Position numbers and translations under genes: made by a program
Assembly (NCBI GenBank): GCA_029379385.1
Contig: CM055611.1
Coordinates: forward strand, 16,190,062 to 16,254,061
Source of the DNA: Quillaja saponaria
Taxonomy: Eukaryota; Streptophyta; Magnoliopsida; Fabales; Quillajaceae
Direction: 5' to 3'
Length of the DNA stretch: 64,000 bases
Notes under the pieces: model-generated
What the model saw: the letters and a program-made list of their open reading frames with translations, nothing else
Database searches by the model: none
Told to the model about the DNA's origin: nothing
In this document: one piece after another, positions 11,417 through 23,460 of the stretch
How the letters are laid out: every line of letters begins with the position of its first letter
Position numbering within the stretch: position 1 is the stretch's first letter

Positions 11417-11780
11417 TTACCCATAAACCGCAAACTTATGTTTGTGGCAATTACCCACAAACTTGTGTTTGTGGCAATTACCCATAGTCACACACATGCA
11501 AATATAGGTTGGTGGTTATTACCCACAAACCATGAGGTTGATGGGTATCACCCATAAACCAATGGTTTGTGGGTGAAAACCAATTTCACCGACAAACCAC
11601 CCATCACAGTTTCCCACAAAATTTACCCACAAATGTTTGTGGGAAATGCCCACAAACTTTCGAAGTTTATGGGAATTACTCACGAGAAATTACCCACAAA
11701 CCATTACCCACAGAATATTTGTCAGTACGCTTTTTCCCACAAATTTTATACCCTTTTCTCACAAATTTGGTTTGTGGGAA
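11417..11780 (+). repeat. CACTA right subterminal repeats (CCCACAAA motif)
   Basis: The octamer CCCACAAA occurs exactly seven times (11454, 11522, 11613, 11626, 11649, 11693, 11736), and its complement TTTGTGGG three times (11566, 11636, 11771), plus one-mismatch variants. Some copies face each other and would form small hairpins. Clustered short repeats next to the terminus are the binding sites for the element's own DNA-binding protein in well-studied CACTA elements; that role is inferred here. Confidence 0.9.
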
Positions 11781-11782
11781 AA

Positions 11783-11802
11783 AGGTCATTTTTCTTGTAG
11801 TG
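11783..11802 (-). repeat. Right terminal inverted repeat of the CACTA element
   Basis: Reverse complement CACTACAAGAAAAATGACCT, a canonical plant CACTA terminus. It follows immediately after the last subterminal repeat. Confidence 0.93.
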
Positions 11803-12037
11803 CACCATCGTTTTACCAAAATAAAGCTTCTTTCTTTCTCTCACTTCCTCACCACCACCACTTAATTCATAACCACCACCATAACTCCATAACCAATATT
11901 TCGTCATCTGCCTTATGTACACTCCACCACTATTTGTCCGGTTGATTAAAATTATGCTTCAATGATATGAGAAGTCAATAATTCCCTCAACCCCAACAAC
12001 AAGTACATATCTAAAATTCATTCAAAATATCCAACCC
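11803..12037. other. No gene seen
   Basis: Flanking DNA right of the CACTA terminus, with a CACCACCA-rich patch near 11850-11885. The open frames here are short and mostly extensions of the subterminal repeats. Confidence 0.5.
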
Positions 12038-12360
12038 AAATTGTTATGAGCATATCCATGCTTTTATTGCATGTTACTAGCTACTAGTAAAGTTAGTAAG
12101 AATAAATTCGTTTGTCAAATTATTAACATTGTCCCTAGCTAGTACTAAAGTTATGTGCAACCACTTTGGAACTACAATTATTTGTTTGTATATGACCATT
12201 TGTAGCCCTATATTATAAGTCACGTGGATAAATTTATTCAATTGATAATTTGTATTGTCATTTTTCTGAGCAGGAGATATGTGGTAGTTATTCAAGTGAC
12301 CCCACTACCATTAATAGATGGAGAAAAAAATCTTAAATATTAATTAATATTTTTAGTAAA
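12038..12360 (+). repeat. Dispersed copy of the 438-bp repeat family
   Basis: Contains TTATGTGCAACCACTTTGGA, then CATTTGTAGCCCTAT, ATTCAATTGATAATTTGTAT and CCATTAATAGATGG in the same order as the units at 36.7-39.9 kb, but with many substitutions. Confidence 0.7.
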
Positions 12361-13582
12361 ATTATCATTATCCAATCTTCTCATGCCATGCGAGATTTAA
12401 CTAATGTTATTTGCGTACAACTAACAAATTTCTTGTCACTAGCGGAGAGAACATGAACGAAAGGCGCCCTCACTACATATCACTGTGAATCAATGTTAAC
12501 TTCTTGACTAGAATTCTCATATTAATTAATATTTGAAATATAGATAACTTCTTAATTATTATATATAAATTAAAATTAAAATATATCTAAGTTCATTTTT
12601 ATCTTTTTGTGTATTATATGTTCTTAATTTTATTAGAACGGCCAAGGTAAAAGCAATAAATTTCATTTTCCTATCCACTTGTTATATATAAATGAAATAA
12701 TTTTACTTGATGTAAAAATAATCTTACTTGACGTAAAAATAATGACACGTCAAAATTCATTTTAGGACTTGAAAAATATTTTTAGTGATCTAACAAGAAG
12801 ATATGTAGAATTCTTTTATTATACATGAACTGTTACTTCATTCACAATTTTTGAATCCTAAAACAAAGTTGACCAAAAAACTTATTAGATGCCCGAAATG
12901 AAAACAAAAGTAATCTTAAGTAGGGTTGGAATTCAAATTGAATAATACACTATTCGAATTCGAATACAATCTCGAATATTCAGATCCGAATAAAATTCCA
13001 AACTCAAATTTGAATCAAATTTTAAATATTCTAACTTTTTAGTGTAATTTGGTAGTAAAAAGTTTAGATTTTTAATTAAATATAATAAAAATATATTATT
13101 TTGAATTTTAATTCAAATATAAATACTATATCAAATTATTTGTCTAATATCAAATCGAATAGTACATCATTTGAAATTCAAATTTTAAATAGAATTGATA
13201 ATTTTAGAATCTTATAGGAATTTATTTGATAAAATTAAAAATTCATAAACAAAATTGATAATTTAGACATTTTAAGGGATTAAGAATTGATAATCTTTTT
13301 GGAAATTTATTTCTATCATTTATCATATACCACATCTTGAACCTCGTTGTCTCTATCTCTCTAACATCTTCTCCTACCCTTTATAGCAAACAATCTATAT
13401 TGGCCATTTTTTTTATCATTGTATCTGCTAACTCTCTCAATTTACCCATTTGGGCACCTATGTTTCAAGTAGCTAACAAAATCCTCTCTTGGACTAACTT
13501 ATTTACGCAGACTGTAAAAAATGAGAGAACCCATCATTTTTACGCCACACCCATGCGTCAATGGACGCACCACTAAGGCTAG
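12361..13582. other. AT-rich intergenic DNA, no gene recognised
   Basis: The stretch 12900-13260 is low-complexity with repeated AATTCGAAT/CAAATTT motifs. A 79-codon frame at 13337-13576 has an amphipathic hydrophobic stretch, but no family is recognised and it is probably chance. Confidence 0.45.
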
Positions 13583-13957
13583 CGCTACTAGAAAAAACCA
13601 ATTTTGTGATGGAGTGAATATGTTATTAAATCATTTGGAGTGGATTTACAATAAATTTTGCGATTCGATGGAACATAATATGTCGTTAATCAACTTACTA
13701 TTTATTTAGTGATGGTCGCTATTTCATCATAATTCTTTTGTAAACAAATCCAAAATTTATAGTCGTTAATTTGCAATAACATATTCAGTCACAAAACCCA
13801 TCATAAATCCGTTGCAAATTACAATTGCAACCTTTGAATTTCTTTGCAAATTTAAATTTACAATCTTTGTTAGAAGTTTAGGTTCGGCTAAATACAAATG
13901 CAACTTATAGCAAAATCATTAGTTGTTTTAATAAATAAATAAATAAGTTTAGTAGTG
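13583..13957. mobile_element. Possible short non-autonomous CACTA-like element
   Basis: The left end reads CGCTACTAGAAAAAACC, one base from a CACTACTAG-type terminus; a candidate right end TTTAGTAGTG lies at 13948-13957. The interior holds short related motifs (TTTTGTGATGG, ATAATTTGCAATAA, CAAAACCCATC). The inverted repeat is short and the 3-base flanks (TAG and GTG) do not match, so this is tentative. Confidence 0.33.
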
Positions 13958-14496
13958 GTGGTTAAATAACTAAAAAAGGAAAGCCAACATCAAAATTAAT
14001 TAATTTAATAGATCCGAATTAGCATATTACACACGTCTTAAAACTGGTGCTAATGGTATTGCTCATTGAGAAAGATTGTACGGTATGTGGGTAAAGATAT
14101 AAAGGTTGCACTTGAGAAGTATTAATAAAACATTTAGGACGTACAAGCTTGTTATAACCTTCTAGCTAGGATTAGGGTAGTTTTTAGCTGTTGGTTTTCT
14201 GTGCAAATGGGCTCTCTGTTTAAAGGGCATGTGTTCTATGTATTTCCTTGGAATCAATAAAACAATTGCTGTTAAAAATGATAAATTGTAAAAATTAAGC
14301 AATAAAGGGAAAAAAAAAAAGAAAAAAAAAATCATTGATGGAGTAAAAGGAGTTTTAGATCAGGCTATGGGTTGTAAGCAAAAAAAAAAACACACTTGTT
14401 AAAAATAGAACAAAAACAAGACTATATTAGATTAACTGAGATGAACGTAACAGATTATGTTCTGCACCACAATCATTTGTATTCATTAACCTTGAA

Positions 14497-14640
14497 GGGC
14501 TGATCTAGTGGTCAAGGCCGGTGTGCTTTTTTCATTAATGTTTGAATCTATTTGAAGATTAGATCATGTGAAATAAAATTTTCATAAATTTTTTATTCTC
14601 GGGGAATGGCATGCCTTTGACTAGATCAACAAAATAAATT
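14497..14640 (+). mobile_element. tRNA-like SINE fragment (copy 1)
   Basis: GGGCTGATCTAGTGGTCAAGG resembles an A box of a tRNA-derived promoter, with a weak B-box-like TTTGAATCTATTTG after it. A homologous copy at 38465-38625 keeps TTGACCAAGTGGTCAAGG and TATTCGAATCTC. Both precede a unit of the 438-bp family, so this piece travels as part of a larger block. Confidence 0.38.
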
Positions 14641-14734
14641 AGTTAAAGTGCAAATAATAAATTTAACAAAATTGACCATCAATGACTCTTAAGGGTTTGA
14701 GCTCGAAGTGTAGATGTCTACATGATTTCCAAAA

Positions 14735-15060
14735 TGTATTAAACTAAATTATATTATGATATGTTGAGTTAAGATTGTGATTAAATTTTACTTACTTGAA
14801 TTTAGATTTAACAAAATTGAATCAGAGTTAGATCTTGACCTTATATAGTTCATCAGCATACCTACTTACAAGGACTAATTTAATAGTCAGAGTGGCATGA
14901 TTGAACTTCATCTCATTTATTATGTGCAACCACTTTGGATCCACAATTGTTTATTGTTTGTTTTCAAGGATTGTGCATGAGCATTTATAGCCCTATCTTA
15001 TGTAACAAGATCAATTGCATAACAACACTAAAGTCAAGACTCTAAAAAATAACACATGAC
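14735..15060 (+). repeat. Dispersed copy of the 438-bp repeat family
   Basis: The order of landmarks matches the tandem units: ATTATGATATGTTGAGTTAA, TTAGATTTAACAAAATTG, TTAGATCTTGACC, TTATTATGTGCAACCACTTT, GAGCATTTATAGCCC and AACAAGATCAATTGC. It is preceded by the same SINE-like segment as at 38465, so the duplicated block is larger than one unit. Confidence 0.85.
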
Positions 15061-15609
15061 TATCTGCTTAGCCAATTTGATGGATTGACCTGAAATGGGC
15101 CAGGTGAATTTATAATCATCTAATTTGTCTGATATTTTATTTATTTATTTATTTTTATTTTTTTATGAACTAACATTGAGATTAAATCTTGAATTATATC
15201 AGATGTGGAGGATATTTAGTTGGAATTGTTATGTAATCAAACATGCTCTATAATGAAGGATAAGGCAAAAAAGAAAAATATGAAAATATCAAATATCAAA
15301 GAGAGGATTATTGGTGTTGAGGTTAAGGTGAGGTGAGGTGGAGGTTGGCACCAAGGAGGAAGGGTGGCAACCCTTAGGAAAAAAAATTTAGATAACCCTA
15401 ATCTCTGACACTAACTTTAATCAAATGATGATTTTGTATTATATGTAAATGAATTGATTTGATTACATATAGAAAGCCTCGACATATAGACTAGCTACTT
15501 GATAGTTGACTACATATCAAACTTAACCTAGAATAAATCTAAGTACAATTGAGTAAAATCCCTCCTAAGATCAAGCTAATAATATAAGATTAAATCAAGA
15601 AGAGTAATT
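15061..15609. other. No gene seen
   Basis: AT-rich DNA with a GGTGAGGTGGAGG patch near 15330. Nothing recognisable. Confidence 0.5.
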
Positions 15610-15950
15610 TACTCTGACTTTGAGTAACATAAAGTGTACATCATCTCCATTGTCCTATTCTGCCAATCCAATACTGCTTGAACGGATGCACTTTCTGGGA
15701 TACCATCTGGTCATATTGGGACCACAACATACACAGTGAACTTCTCCCCTATTTCAATTTTACTAACAATTTTAAGCGAGAGTTCTTTTGGAATTAGATG
15801 TAATGCACCAATATCCTCAAGCTTAATACCATCTGCGCTCAAGCAAAGGAGCTGCCTAAGAAATACTGATTTTCAATATAGATGAAATTCTTTGCTCGTT
15901 GTATAGCATTAATATAATCATCCAGAATGCTTCGATCAATGATATTATCC
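15610..15950 (-). pseudogene. Phospholipase D (alpha type) fragment, antisense arm
   Basis: On the minus strand this encodes phospholipase D segments such as [40 protein letters not shown] and [20 protein letters not shown], interrupted by frame changes and an in-frame TGA where a Trp is expected. It is an inverted second copy of the PLD region at 16166-16505. This arm keeps some residues nearer to typical plant PLD (YIENQYFLG) than the plus-strand copy (YSDNQYFLG), so the two have diverged independently. Catalytic HKD motifs are not included. It could only be a regulatory RNA source, not an enzyme. Confidence 0.88.
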
Positions 15951-15969
15951 TCAAATTTTGAGCAAAGAT

Positions 15970-16672
15970 GAAGAAAGCGTGGTAAGGATTTACTTGTTCA
16001 GTTGAGGGAACTTGATGATATTATTATTACTCATTCACCAGTAACATTTCCTGATGATCAAGAGACATGGAATGTTCATGTATTTAGATCAATTGATGGT
16101 GTGACAGCTTTTGGCTTCCTTGAGACGCCTGAGGATGCTGTCACAGCTGGGCTTGTTAGTGGGAAGGATAATATCATTGATTGAAGCATTCAAGATGCTT
16201 ATATTAATGCTATACGACGAGCAAATAATTTCATATATAGTGATAATCAGTATTTCTTGGGCAACTTCTTTCCCTAGAATGCAAATGGTATTAAGCCTGA
16301 GGACATTGGTGAATTGCATCTAATTTCAAAGGAACTCTCACTTAAAATTGTTAGTAAAATTAAAGCAAGGGAAAGGTTTATTGTGTATGTCTGGTCCCAA
16401 TGTGGCCAGAGAGGATCCCATAAAGTGCATCAGTTCAGGCAATATTAGATTGGCAGAAGAGAACAATGGAGACGATGTACAAAGATGTTACTCAGGCACT
16501 CTGAGCCAAGGGTCTTGAGGAGGATCTTAGGAACTATTTGACCTTTTTATGCATTGGCAATCATGAGGTGAAGAAACATGGAGAATATGAATTTTCCGAA
16601 AAATCAGAAGTCGGTTCAGATTATAGCATGGCCCAAGAAGCCCGACGTTTCATGATATATGTTCATACCAAG
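15970..16672 (+). pseudogene. Phospholipase D (alpha type) pseudogene fragment
   Basis: Plant PLD enzymes hydrolyse phosphatidylcholine and other phospholipids to phosphatidic acid. The plus strand shows central-to-C-terminal PLD segments in order: [20 protein letters not shown] (from about 15980), [20 protein letters not shown] and [12 protein letters not shown] (to 16184), [40 protein letters not shown] and [13 protein letters not shown] ending near 16672. There the homology stops inside the second HxKxxxxD catalytic motif, after H-T-K. Several frameshifts and stops (for example TGA 16182, TAG 16277) break the frame. No intron is obvious, but the piece lies within one region of the protein, so a retrocopy cannot be distinguished from a genomic fragment. 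It lies opposite a second PLD fragment, forming an inverted repeat. Confidence 0.93.
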
Positions 16673-16872
16673 AAACTTCCGCCATGTTTTATTTTTCCGG
16701 CTTTACAATATTCAGCAATGAGAGATCATAAATCTAGTGCTCTTCCTCGTGGCGATGTAATATCTATTCAAGATAAAAATATAATGTCAAATTGTACGGT
16801 ATAAATAAAAAAAATAAAAAAATAAAAAAACAATACTTAAGTATGTTTATATTTTATATTAAATATGTTATA

Positions 16873-17653
16873 TCAATCACCAATTTTAGAGAAAACAATG
16901 AAACCCACCTCATCTCCTTTTTCTGCGCATTGATCACCAATGCCATCTATAATGTCCAGGTACATAATATTACCCGTTTCTGTCCCTTCCTTCCATATTA
17001 TTTTAATTCCTGCAAAGAAGTATTAATTATATAATGGTACAAAAAAAAAAAAAAATGTTTCAAACGCATTTGTAGCACTAGAGGTAATTAAGATCTCTTT
17101 TTTCACTAGGATCATATTCGTTTCATAATTTCAGATTAGAATTATGCTAGTCAGTATGGGTAGAGTTCATAATTTAAATCAGGTCTAATCTTAACACTGA
17201 CTAAGTTTATTACCATTTTGATAGGTGTATTCTAGACAAAGTAACATGTGTCTCTACTCTGTATATGTAACACATAGCTTCAGAAAAACATGTGTCTCTA
17301 CTCGGTATATGTAATACATACCTTCAAATGCATGGAAGGATGTCGGACGGCCTTGGATAAAACACTGAGAAAACATAGATAATACAAAATCAAAATTTAT
17401 AATTTAATCATTTAAGAATATTTTAATTTAAACAAAATCATTCAAAACTTGTTGAGTAACGATGGCATTTACCATGAGTGAGACTTGTAACATACTATCT
17501 TTGATGCGATTTATTTGCTCTTGCCATAAAATTAAATGTAAAAAAATAAAAGTTAAATTATACTTTTTCATTGCCATATAGGTGAAGAGGTAGAGAGAAA
17601 GGAATAGAAAGAGAAGCACTTACAAGAGACGAAGAGGATTGAATCATTGCCAT
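16873..17653 (-). CDS. Small four-exon gene, 84 residues, unknown function
   Basis: On the minus strand an ATG in CCATGGC context at 17653 opens a frame that can be spliced cleanly through four exons: 17653-17624, 17517-17473, 17364-17322 and 17009-16873 (stop TGA at 16875-16873). Donors are GTAAGT, GTAAAT and GTATGT; acceptors end in AG. Phases agree at every junction (0, 0, 1), giving 255 coding bases with no stop. The last exon encodes KEGTETGNIMYLDIIDGIGD and EKGDEVGFIVFSKIGD, acidic and beta-prone. The first encodes MAMIQSSSSL, reminiscent of a short organelle-type leader but too short to call. I do not recognise the family. It could be a real small gene, or part of a longer gene whose other exons are lost. 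It is the only undamaged multi-exon structure seen in the window. Confidence 0.5.
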
Positions 17654-17689
17654 GGATTTGGAATTTCTAAAAGGGGTTTAAGCTTTAGT

Positions 17690-19434
17690 GATGAAGGTGA
17701 GATCACTTAAATAAAGTAGACTTGTCTGGTTGGATTTGGTAGTTAAGGGACTCAAGTCAGCGTTCACATTCATGAATCCACTTATATCTAGAGAAGATAA
17801 TAATTTGATCTAATAAAATTTTCATGTCTTTTCACAATTGTAGATCATATTAAATTTGAATTCAAAAATTTAGTATCATATTTTTGTACTTCAATTGCAG
17901 TTTCTTAATTAAAGATAATAAACTATCAAGTTTAATTGTTTAAACAATAGATTTCTATAATCAACAAATAATTATAAGCAAAATTCATGTGTTATTATAA
18001 CTTATAAGTAGATAAAAAAATGTGATGTGCATCTAACATCAATTATAATTCTTGATTTTATTTAAATAGACTCGTGTTATAACTTGTTTGTTGAATAATG
18101 ACGTGTATTCATTTATACATTAAGAATAAATTATATAATTGTATAACTACTTACAAAAATGATAGAAGAAGTATGCCTTAATGAAATTACACTCCTGTCA
18201 AAAAGAAAATTATTGTGTTTTGTTTGTTTGTCTGTAAGGGTAGAATTTGTAGATTTTAGCAATTAGTCACGTGAAAAGACTCATTCAATAGATAATTAGT
18301 AAGAAAAATCATGATCAATATTAAATTAATATTATATGCATACAACAAGAAGTAAGTTGAAAGATGACAACGAATCGAGCTAACTCATAAATAAATCATG
18401 AACAATTCTTTAAATGTTCAGATTGAGTTCGGTTGTTATAAAAATGAACAGATATTGAGATTTATTTGGAACTTGTTTAGTAAATTAAGTCAAGTTTAAT
18501 TTTTTTAAAGCTCAATATTTTAATATTATTAATATATTTTTATTTTTTATATATGTAGATTTAATAAACATATTCCTTTACAAAAAACAACATTATTTGT
18601 AACATGTTTTGGTGCTATAAATTATCCAAGTGGCTCTCTAATAGGCCTTGGTTTGATTTTTCTTAACGAGCTGAAGGCTTGTTGTCACCACTAAAATACA
18701 CAAAATATGGACTTCACGTTTAACATGCAGGATTTAAAAATAGATTATGTATTCTATTCAAGATCTTAAAAAAATTAATGACATATTTAAGAAATTAAAA
18801 AAAATTGTCAAAAAACTAAAACATTTTCAGACTCAAGTGATTATCTATCTTGTCTTATTATTTATAAATGGTATTGGTGGTATTAGTGAATTGTGTTGTT
18901 ATTTGTTGGATTAAGTTAGAACTTTTATTTTATTAATTAATAAACTTTCGAAAGTTGATACGGATATCTTCAATATTATTAAAATATTAAGTAATAAAAA
19001 ATATTGATTAAAAAATTGAATCTCTAGTATTACAGAGTCCATTTACATGTAGGAATGATAATTTGATATACGAAGTCAGATATATGGTTTAATATGATAA
19101 AAAATAATAATAATTAAAGTGTTTACCCAATTTGTAAAATTATTGAATTTTAATCAAATAATGATTCAAATCAACAAATAAATTTAATTATTTAAACATA
19201 TTTTCACATATTGTCCCCTAAATTGTGAACTCACTTACTCAGTCGGATTGTAATTTGTAAAATCAAAACCTTATAATTGAAAGGTGAACAGTTTGTGTCG
19301 ATCTTAACCTACTCTATATTAACATAACTACCTACAATGATTAATTTAACAGTGGCAGTGGCGATTCTTCAAAATATGAACTTCAACGTGTAACATGCAG
19401 TATTTAAATTGAGTTGGTCTTATTTTATTAATTA
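17690..19434. repeat. Decayed dispersed-repeat DNA, no gene
   Basis: Fragments match other places in the window: 17720-17800 resembles 24125-24215, 18060-18210 resembles 23260-23410 and 34050-34175, and 18600-18650 resembles 26335-26385. No coding region is recognised. Confidence 0.65.
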
Positions 19435-20050
19435 ATAAATTTTTGTTGGAGTTAATATCCTCATGCAAGATGACAAGATTAAAATTTTATTATCATCTTT
19501 AATAAAATTTCATATTGAACGGGAAAGTATTTACCTTCATATAAATTTACTCTCAAGATTTTATATTTGGAAAAATCATTAATAACTACTTAATTTAATT
19601 TTTTTTATTATTATTATTATCATATTTTTGAATTTTGATTACAAATTCCAGTTTCTATAAGAAACAACAAATCATGAACGGTTCATAAAAAACATTGATG
19701 ATGGAAAATGATGTATATTTTAATAAATTATTATCCCAATCAAAATAAAAAAGACTAAAATACTATTTTGATAGTTTAAAAAATGTTAAGATTATTAATT
19801 TTACTCCTAATGATTAATTTTCTTAATCAAATTTCTAGAAGATTTAAAAAATTATTAGTTTTGTCTTTTAATTAATGTTCAATTTATAAATAAATCCCAG
19901 AAAAGTTTTAAGATTATAAATTTTATACCTCAATATTCAATCTTATTAATCAAATTCTTAAAAGATTCAAGATTATCAATTTCATCATTGGGTCTATTTT
20001 ATCAATTAGAATTAACAAAAAATTCTCAATTAACATGTCAAAAGAAACAA
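19435..20050 (+). repeat. Duplicated block S, copy 1
   Basis: Starts TTGGAGTTAATATCCTCATG and includes GAAACAACAAATCATGAACG, TTCATAAAAAACATTGATGA and a series of TTAATTTTATTAATCAAATT-type segments. A copy of nearly the same length lies at 44264-44835, and a partial one at 38004-38330. Noncoding. Confidence 0.85.
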
Positions 20051-20224
20051 AAAGAATTATTTGTATGATTAAATGTGCATTTAGTATGTAGAATGCAATC
20101 TTGAATTATTATTTTTATTAATCCGAAATCCCTAATCTCCAAATTCATTCATCCTTGATAAAAGCATTGAGAACAAAAATTTTAGCCCAAGTAATCTTGG
20201 ATGAATTTAGGAATTAGAAATTTG

Positions 20225-20895
20225 AAATTCATTTAGAGTTTGTTTGGATGGGGTGAACTAGAATTAGAATTGAAAATTGAGCAGTAATTCCAATTTTCTT
20301 GTTTGGCACTTATTTTAGAATCGAAATTTAAATTTTCAACTTAATTCCCAGGAATTGAGAAACAACTACAAAATATCGTATTCAATTTTTATGATTATAC
20401 TTTAAATTTACAATTCTTGAGCATGTTTTATTATTGACAGTCACTTCCTTATAGTGACGATCAGACTATAAACTTGGCCGCCACCACCAACAACCTACAT
20501 GGCCTACATCACCTCCACCGGCAACTTCGTCCATCACCATTATCATCACGCACCATTGTCACCATCAACCCGTCGAATACGATACTGACCACTATCGTAA
20601 CGCACAAAAAATTATGATGGTCACTGTCAATGACCATGGAGATAATTAAAAACAATGAAAACCACTAATGAGACTCACTAAATATAGCGACGGCTATTAT
20701 TGGGATTTGTAGGAACGTTGACAATCATCATTGAAGTAGGCAGAAAAGAAGAAAATCACTGTCGAAAGCAGTCGAATACAATGACAACTAGTGTCAAGTG
20801 TTTGAGTCTAATTCTAATTGTAATTCTCTATGTGATCCAAACTCTTATATTTTAATTATAACCAATTTCAATTCAATGAATTCAAACACACCCTA
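20225..20895. mobile_element. Possible MITE-like element with terminal inverted repeats
   Basis: The ends are approximately complementary: TTTAGAGTTTGTTTGGATGG on the left, and on the right a sequence whose complement is TTTAGGGTGTGTTTGAATTC. Imperfect AATTAGAATT-type complementarity continues inward. The centre (20450-20800) is less AT-rich and carries CACCACCACC and ATGGTCACTGTCAATGACCA-like segments. A clean target duplication was not found. Confidence 0.42.
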
Positions 20896-21299
20896 AATAT
20901 ATTAATGAGATAATTTTTATTTTTGCAGTGTCACATTCTTAAAAGACAAAATAGTGTTTTGATGATAGACTGGAAAGACAAACTTATCAAAGAACGCTCT
21001 TTCTAGTAAGATTGCTCTACTGGGCCCCACACGGATGATTATTTGCAAAACAATATTTAATTACTATCAAAAAGACTCCGGAGGACTCAAGTAAACACCC
21101 AAAAATAGTGAACCTGAAGGGGACTCTTGAAAATTACACAACGCATAAAAGTCAAAACACGTGACCACTCCTAAGAATGAGATCTTATACTAGACTAGAC
21201 TAGTGACAAAATAGGATAGTGTAAACTTTGATTAAAATTAATTAATTAGACTAGACTAGTGACTCAATTAAATTAATTAATTTAAAATAAATTTAATAT

Positions 21300-23450
21300 A
21301 GTGTATTTAGAACAAATAGGTTAGTGTGAACTTTAATTAAATTCTTTTAAAATTAACCATTTCTCTCGTTATATATTTCACACCAAATATATTAAAATTT
21401 ATCTTGTAAAATAGTAGTGAGTACCATTTTAAATTGTAGTTTATCCTTAATTAGTATTTTTTTTTTTTTTAATTTTCACTTAAATAAATTGATAAAGAGC
21501 CATACTCCCCTCTTCTCACTTAATCTGTTTAAAATGTCTTCCTTTTAACTTATTATTGTTTATCTAGTCAATCAATAAATATCTTTATTTTTCATTAGAT
21601 GTAAAATATTTATTTATACATAAAATTTAATTACAATATATATATATAGCCTCCTCTTTGTGTGTTCTAAATATATTTTACATTAATTTGATTTTTCTGA
21701 TTAATTCAATTTGATAAAAAAAATATTTGTAAATTAAAAAGGTGGGAAATTGTGGAGATTTGTATTGTGTGTATAGAGATTACAGTTTAGTAGTTATCAA
21801 GTGATAGGATGAATTTTATATATTAATTAAATTTATTTGTTAAATAATTCAAATATATATATATATACGCACACATTTGCACATGTTGTAAACTAGTGAT
21901 AGTATTAAAAGAAAAACTTCTTATAGATGTTGTTTTTTATACTTATATAGGTTTAAAATGGATGAAATTCTTACTGTTTTTCGTTAATAAAAAAAAAAAA
22001 ATATAGTTCTATTATTTCATTTTAAATATACACTATATATGTTTTATTTTATCATAACATATGGAAAATAGTAATATCTAATTATAGATGACAAAGTATT
22101 ATATTTATAATATTTTTAAAATATTTAAAAAGAAAAAATTTGTCACGTTTAAGGTTTGTCTGCTTTTATTTGTTTTATCCCTCAAAATTTCAATTGTTTT
22201 AAGTATGACTTAAATATTTGATTGTTTGTGTTGTCAGAAGAAAAAACGGCTACACTCCTGAGAGAAAGCAACATTAAAAACTGATAATCATACAAAGACA
22301 TTTTTAAGAATAATAATGATAATATGCATCACATCATTTATTACAAATCTTATTTTACTTTTTATTTATATGCTCATAAAATATTTAAAATTTATATATT
22401 TTTAATAAATAAACGGGAAAATGTTCACCGTCATACGAATTTATTCTTTAGATTTTATATTTTGGAAAAAATCAACAACAACTAGTTTGTTTTGATATCA
22501 AAATTACATTCTTCTCTTTTGAAATTTACTAAAATGATTCTAAATCTTTTTTTTTTTTTTTGTTTCTTGGGTTTCTCCACAGTCATTGTCTGCTTGTGTT
22601 CTTATTTTGAGAGTGCAGTTTGCTTGCCTTTGCACCCAATCCTTGTTGGTCTAAAATCTAAAATTTAGAATATATAACACACCTCCCTTAGATATATATA
22701 TATATATATATATAACTAATACTATTATAAATAATTTTTAAAAAAATATTTTAAAAATCCTAAATTTTTCTTCAAAATATCAAAGTGTCTTATTTTAGAT
22801 TTTATCTTTTTTCAAATGAGTGCTAAATAGTTATTTTTCTTCATTTTTACTTATTTATCTTCATATAAATACATTATGTTAATTTTAAATTATATTTTGT
22901 TTATGTAATAATTTGATGCTAAATAAAAAATATAAAACAATAAATTAAAAAAATATAAATAAAAACTAAAGAAAAAAAATATAAATAGTCTATTACAAGC
23001 TTCTTTTCTTATTGTTTTTTAATTTTATTTTTTTAACATGGGCTGGGTCTTGAAATTATGTCAGGGTCGGCCGTGTCAATCTAATTCAATTGCTATTCTT
23101 AATTTTAGTTCTAGTCTGACCGGTTTGAATTGGTGGACTGGTCAAGTTTCAAAACATTGAAAATTTCTATAAGTAACAACAAATTATAAATAAAATTCAT
23201 ATTATAATTAGATAAAAATAATATCATGTGCATTTAACATCAACCATAATTCTTGATTTTATTTAATACATTCATGTGTTATAACTTGTTTATTGAATAT
23301 TGATCGTGTATATATTTATACATTAAGAATAAATTAAATAATTGTTATTGTAACAACTTACAAAAATGGATAGAAGAAGTATGCTTTATTTAAATTACAC
23401 TCCTCTCAAAAAGAAAATTATTTATACATTAAGAATAAATGGATAGTCTG
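21300..23450 (+). repeat. Duplicated block T, most continuous copy
   Basis: A noncoding block whose parts recur in the same order elsewhere. 21300-21850 matches 56575-57195 and, in part, 30415-30650 (landmarks GTTTATCCTTAATTAG, AAATTGATAAAGAGCCA, AATCAATAAATATCTT). 22190-23420 matches 33115-34190 (landmarks TTGTGTTGTCA, ATAATGATAATATGCATCAC, AACAACAACTAG). Long A, T and AT tracts are frequent. No gene. Confidence 0.83.
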
Positions 23451-23460
23451 ACATAAAATA

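Larger units (their letters stand above)
4672..11802 (+). mobile_element. Decayed CACTA (En/Spm) DNA transposon, left end missing
   Basis: The element has two transposase-type genes in the usual order (TNP2-like, then a Transposase_24-like gene), repeats in its right subterminal region, and a right terminus whose reverse complement begins CACTACAAGAAAAATG, the diagnostic CACTA terminal inverted repeat. The 3 bases after it are CAC (11803-11805). No matching left terminus is visible anywhere to the left in this window, so the element is 5'-truncated or rearranged. Both genes carry several in-frame stops, so the copy cannot be autonomous. The left coordinate given is the first supported coding base, not the true end. 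Confidence 0.92.

Noticed and set aside
13337..13576. 79-codon plus-strand frame with a hydrophobic stretch
   Set aside because: No homologous family recognised and no support from neighbours; likely chance.
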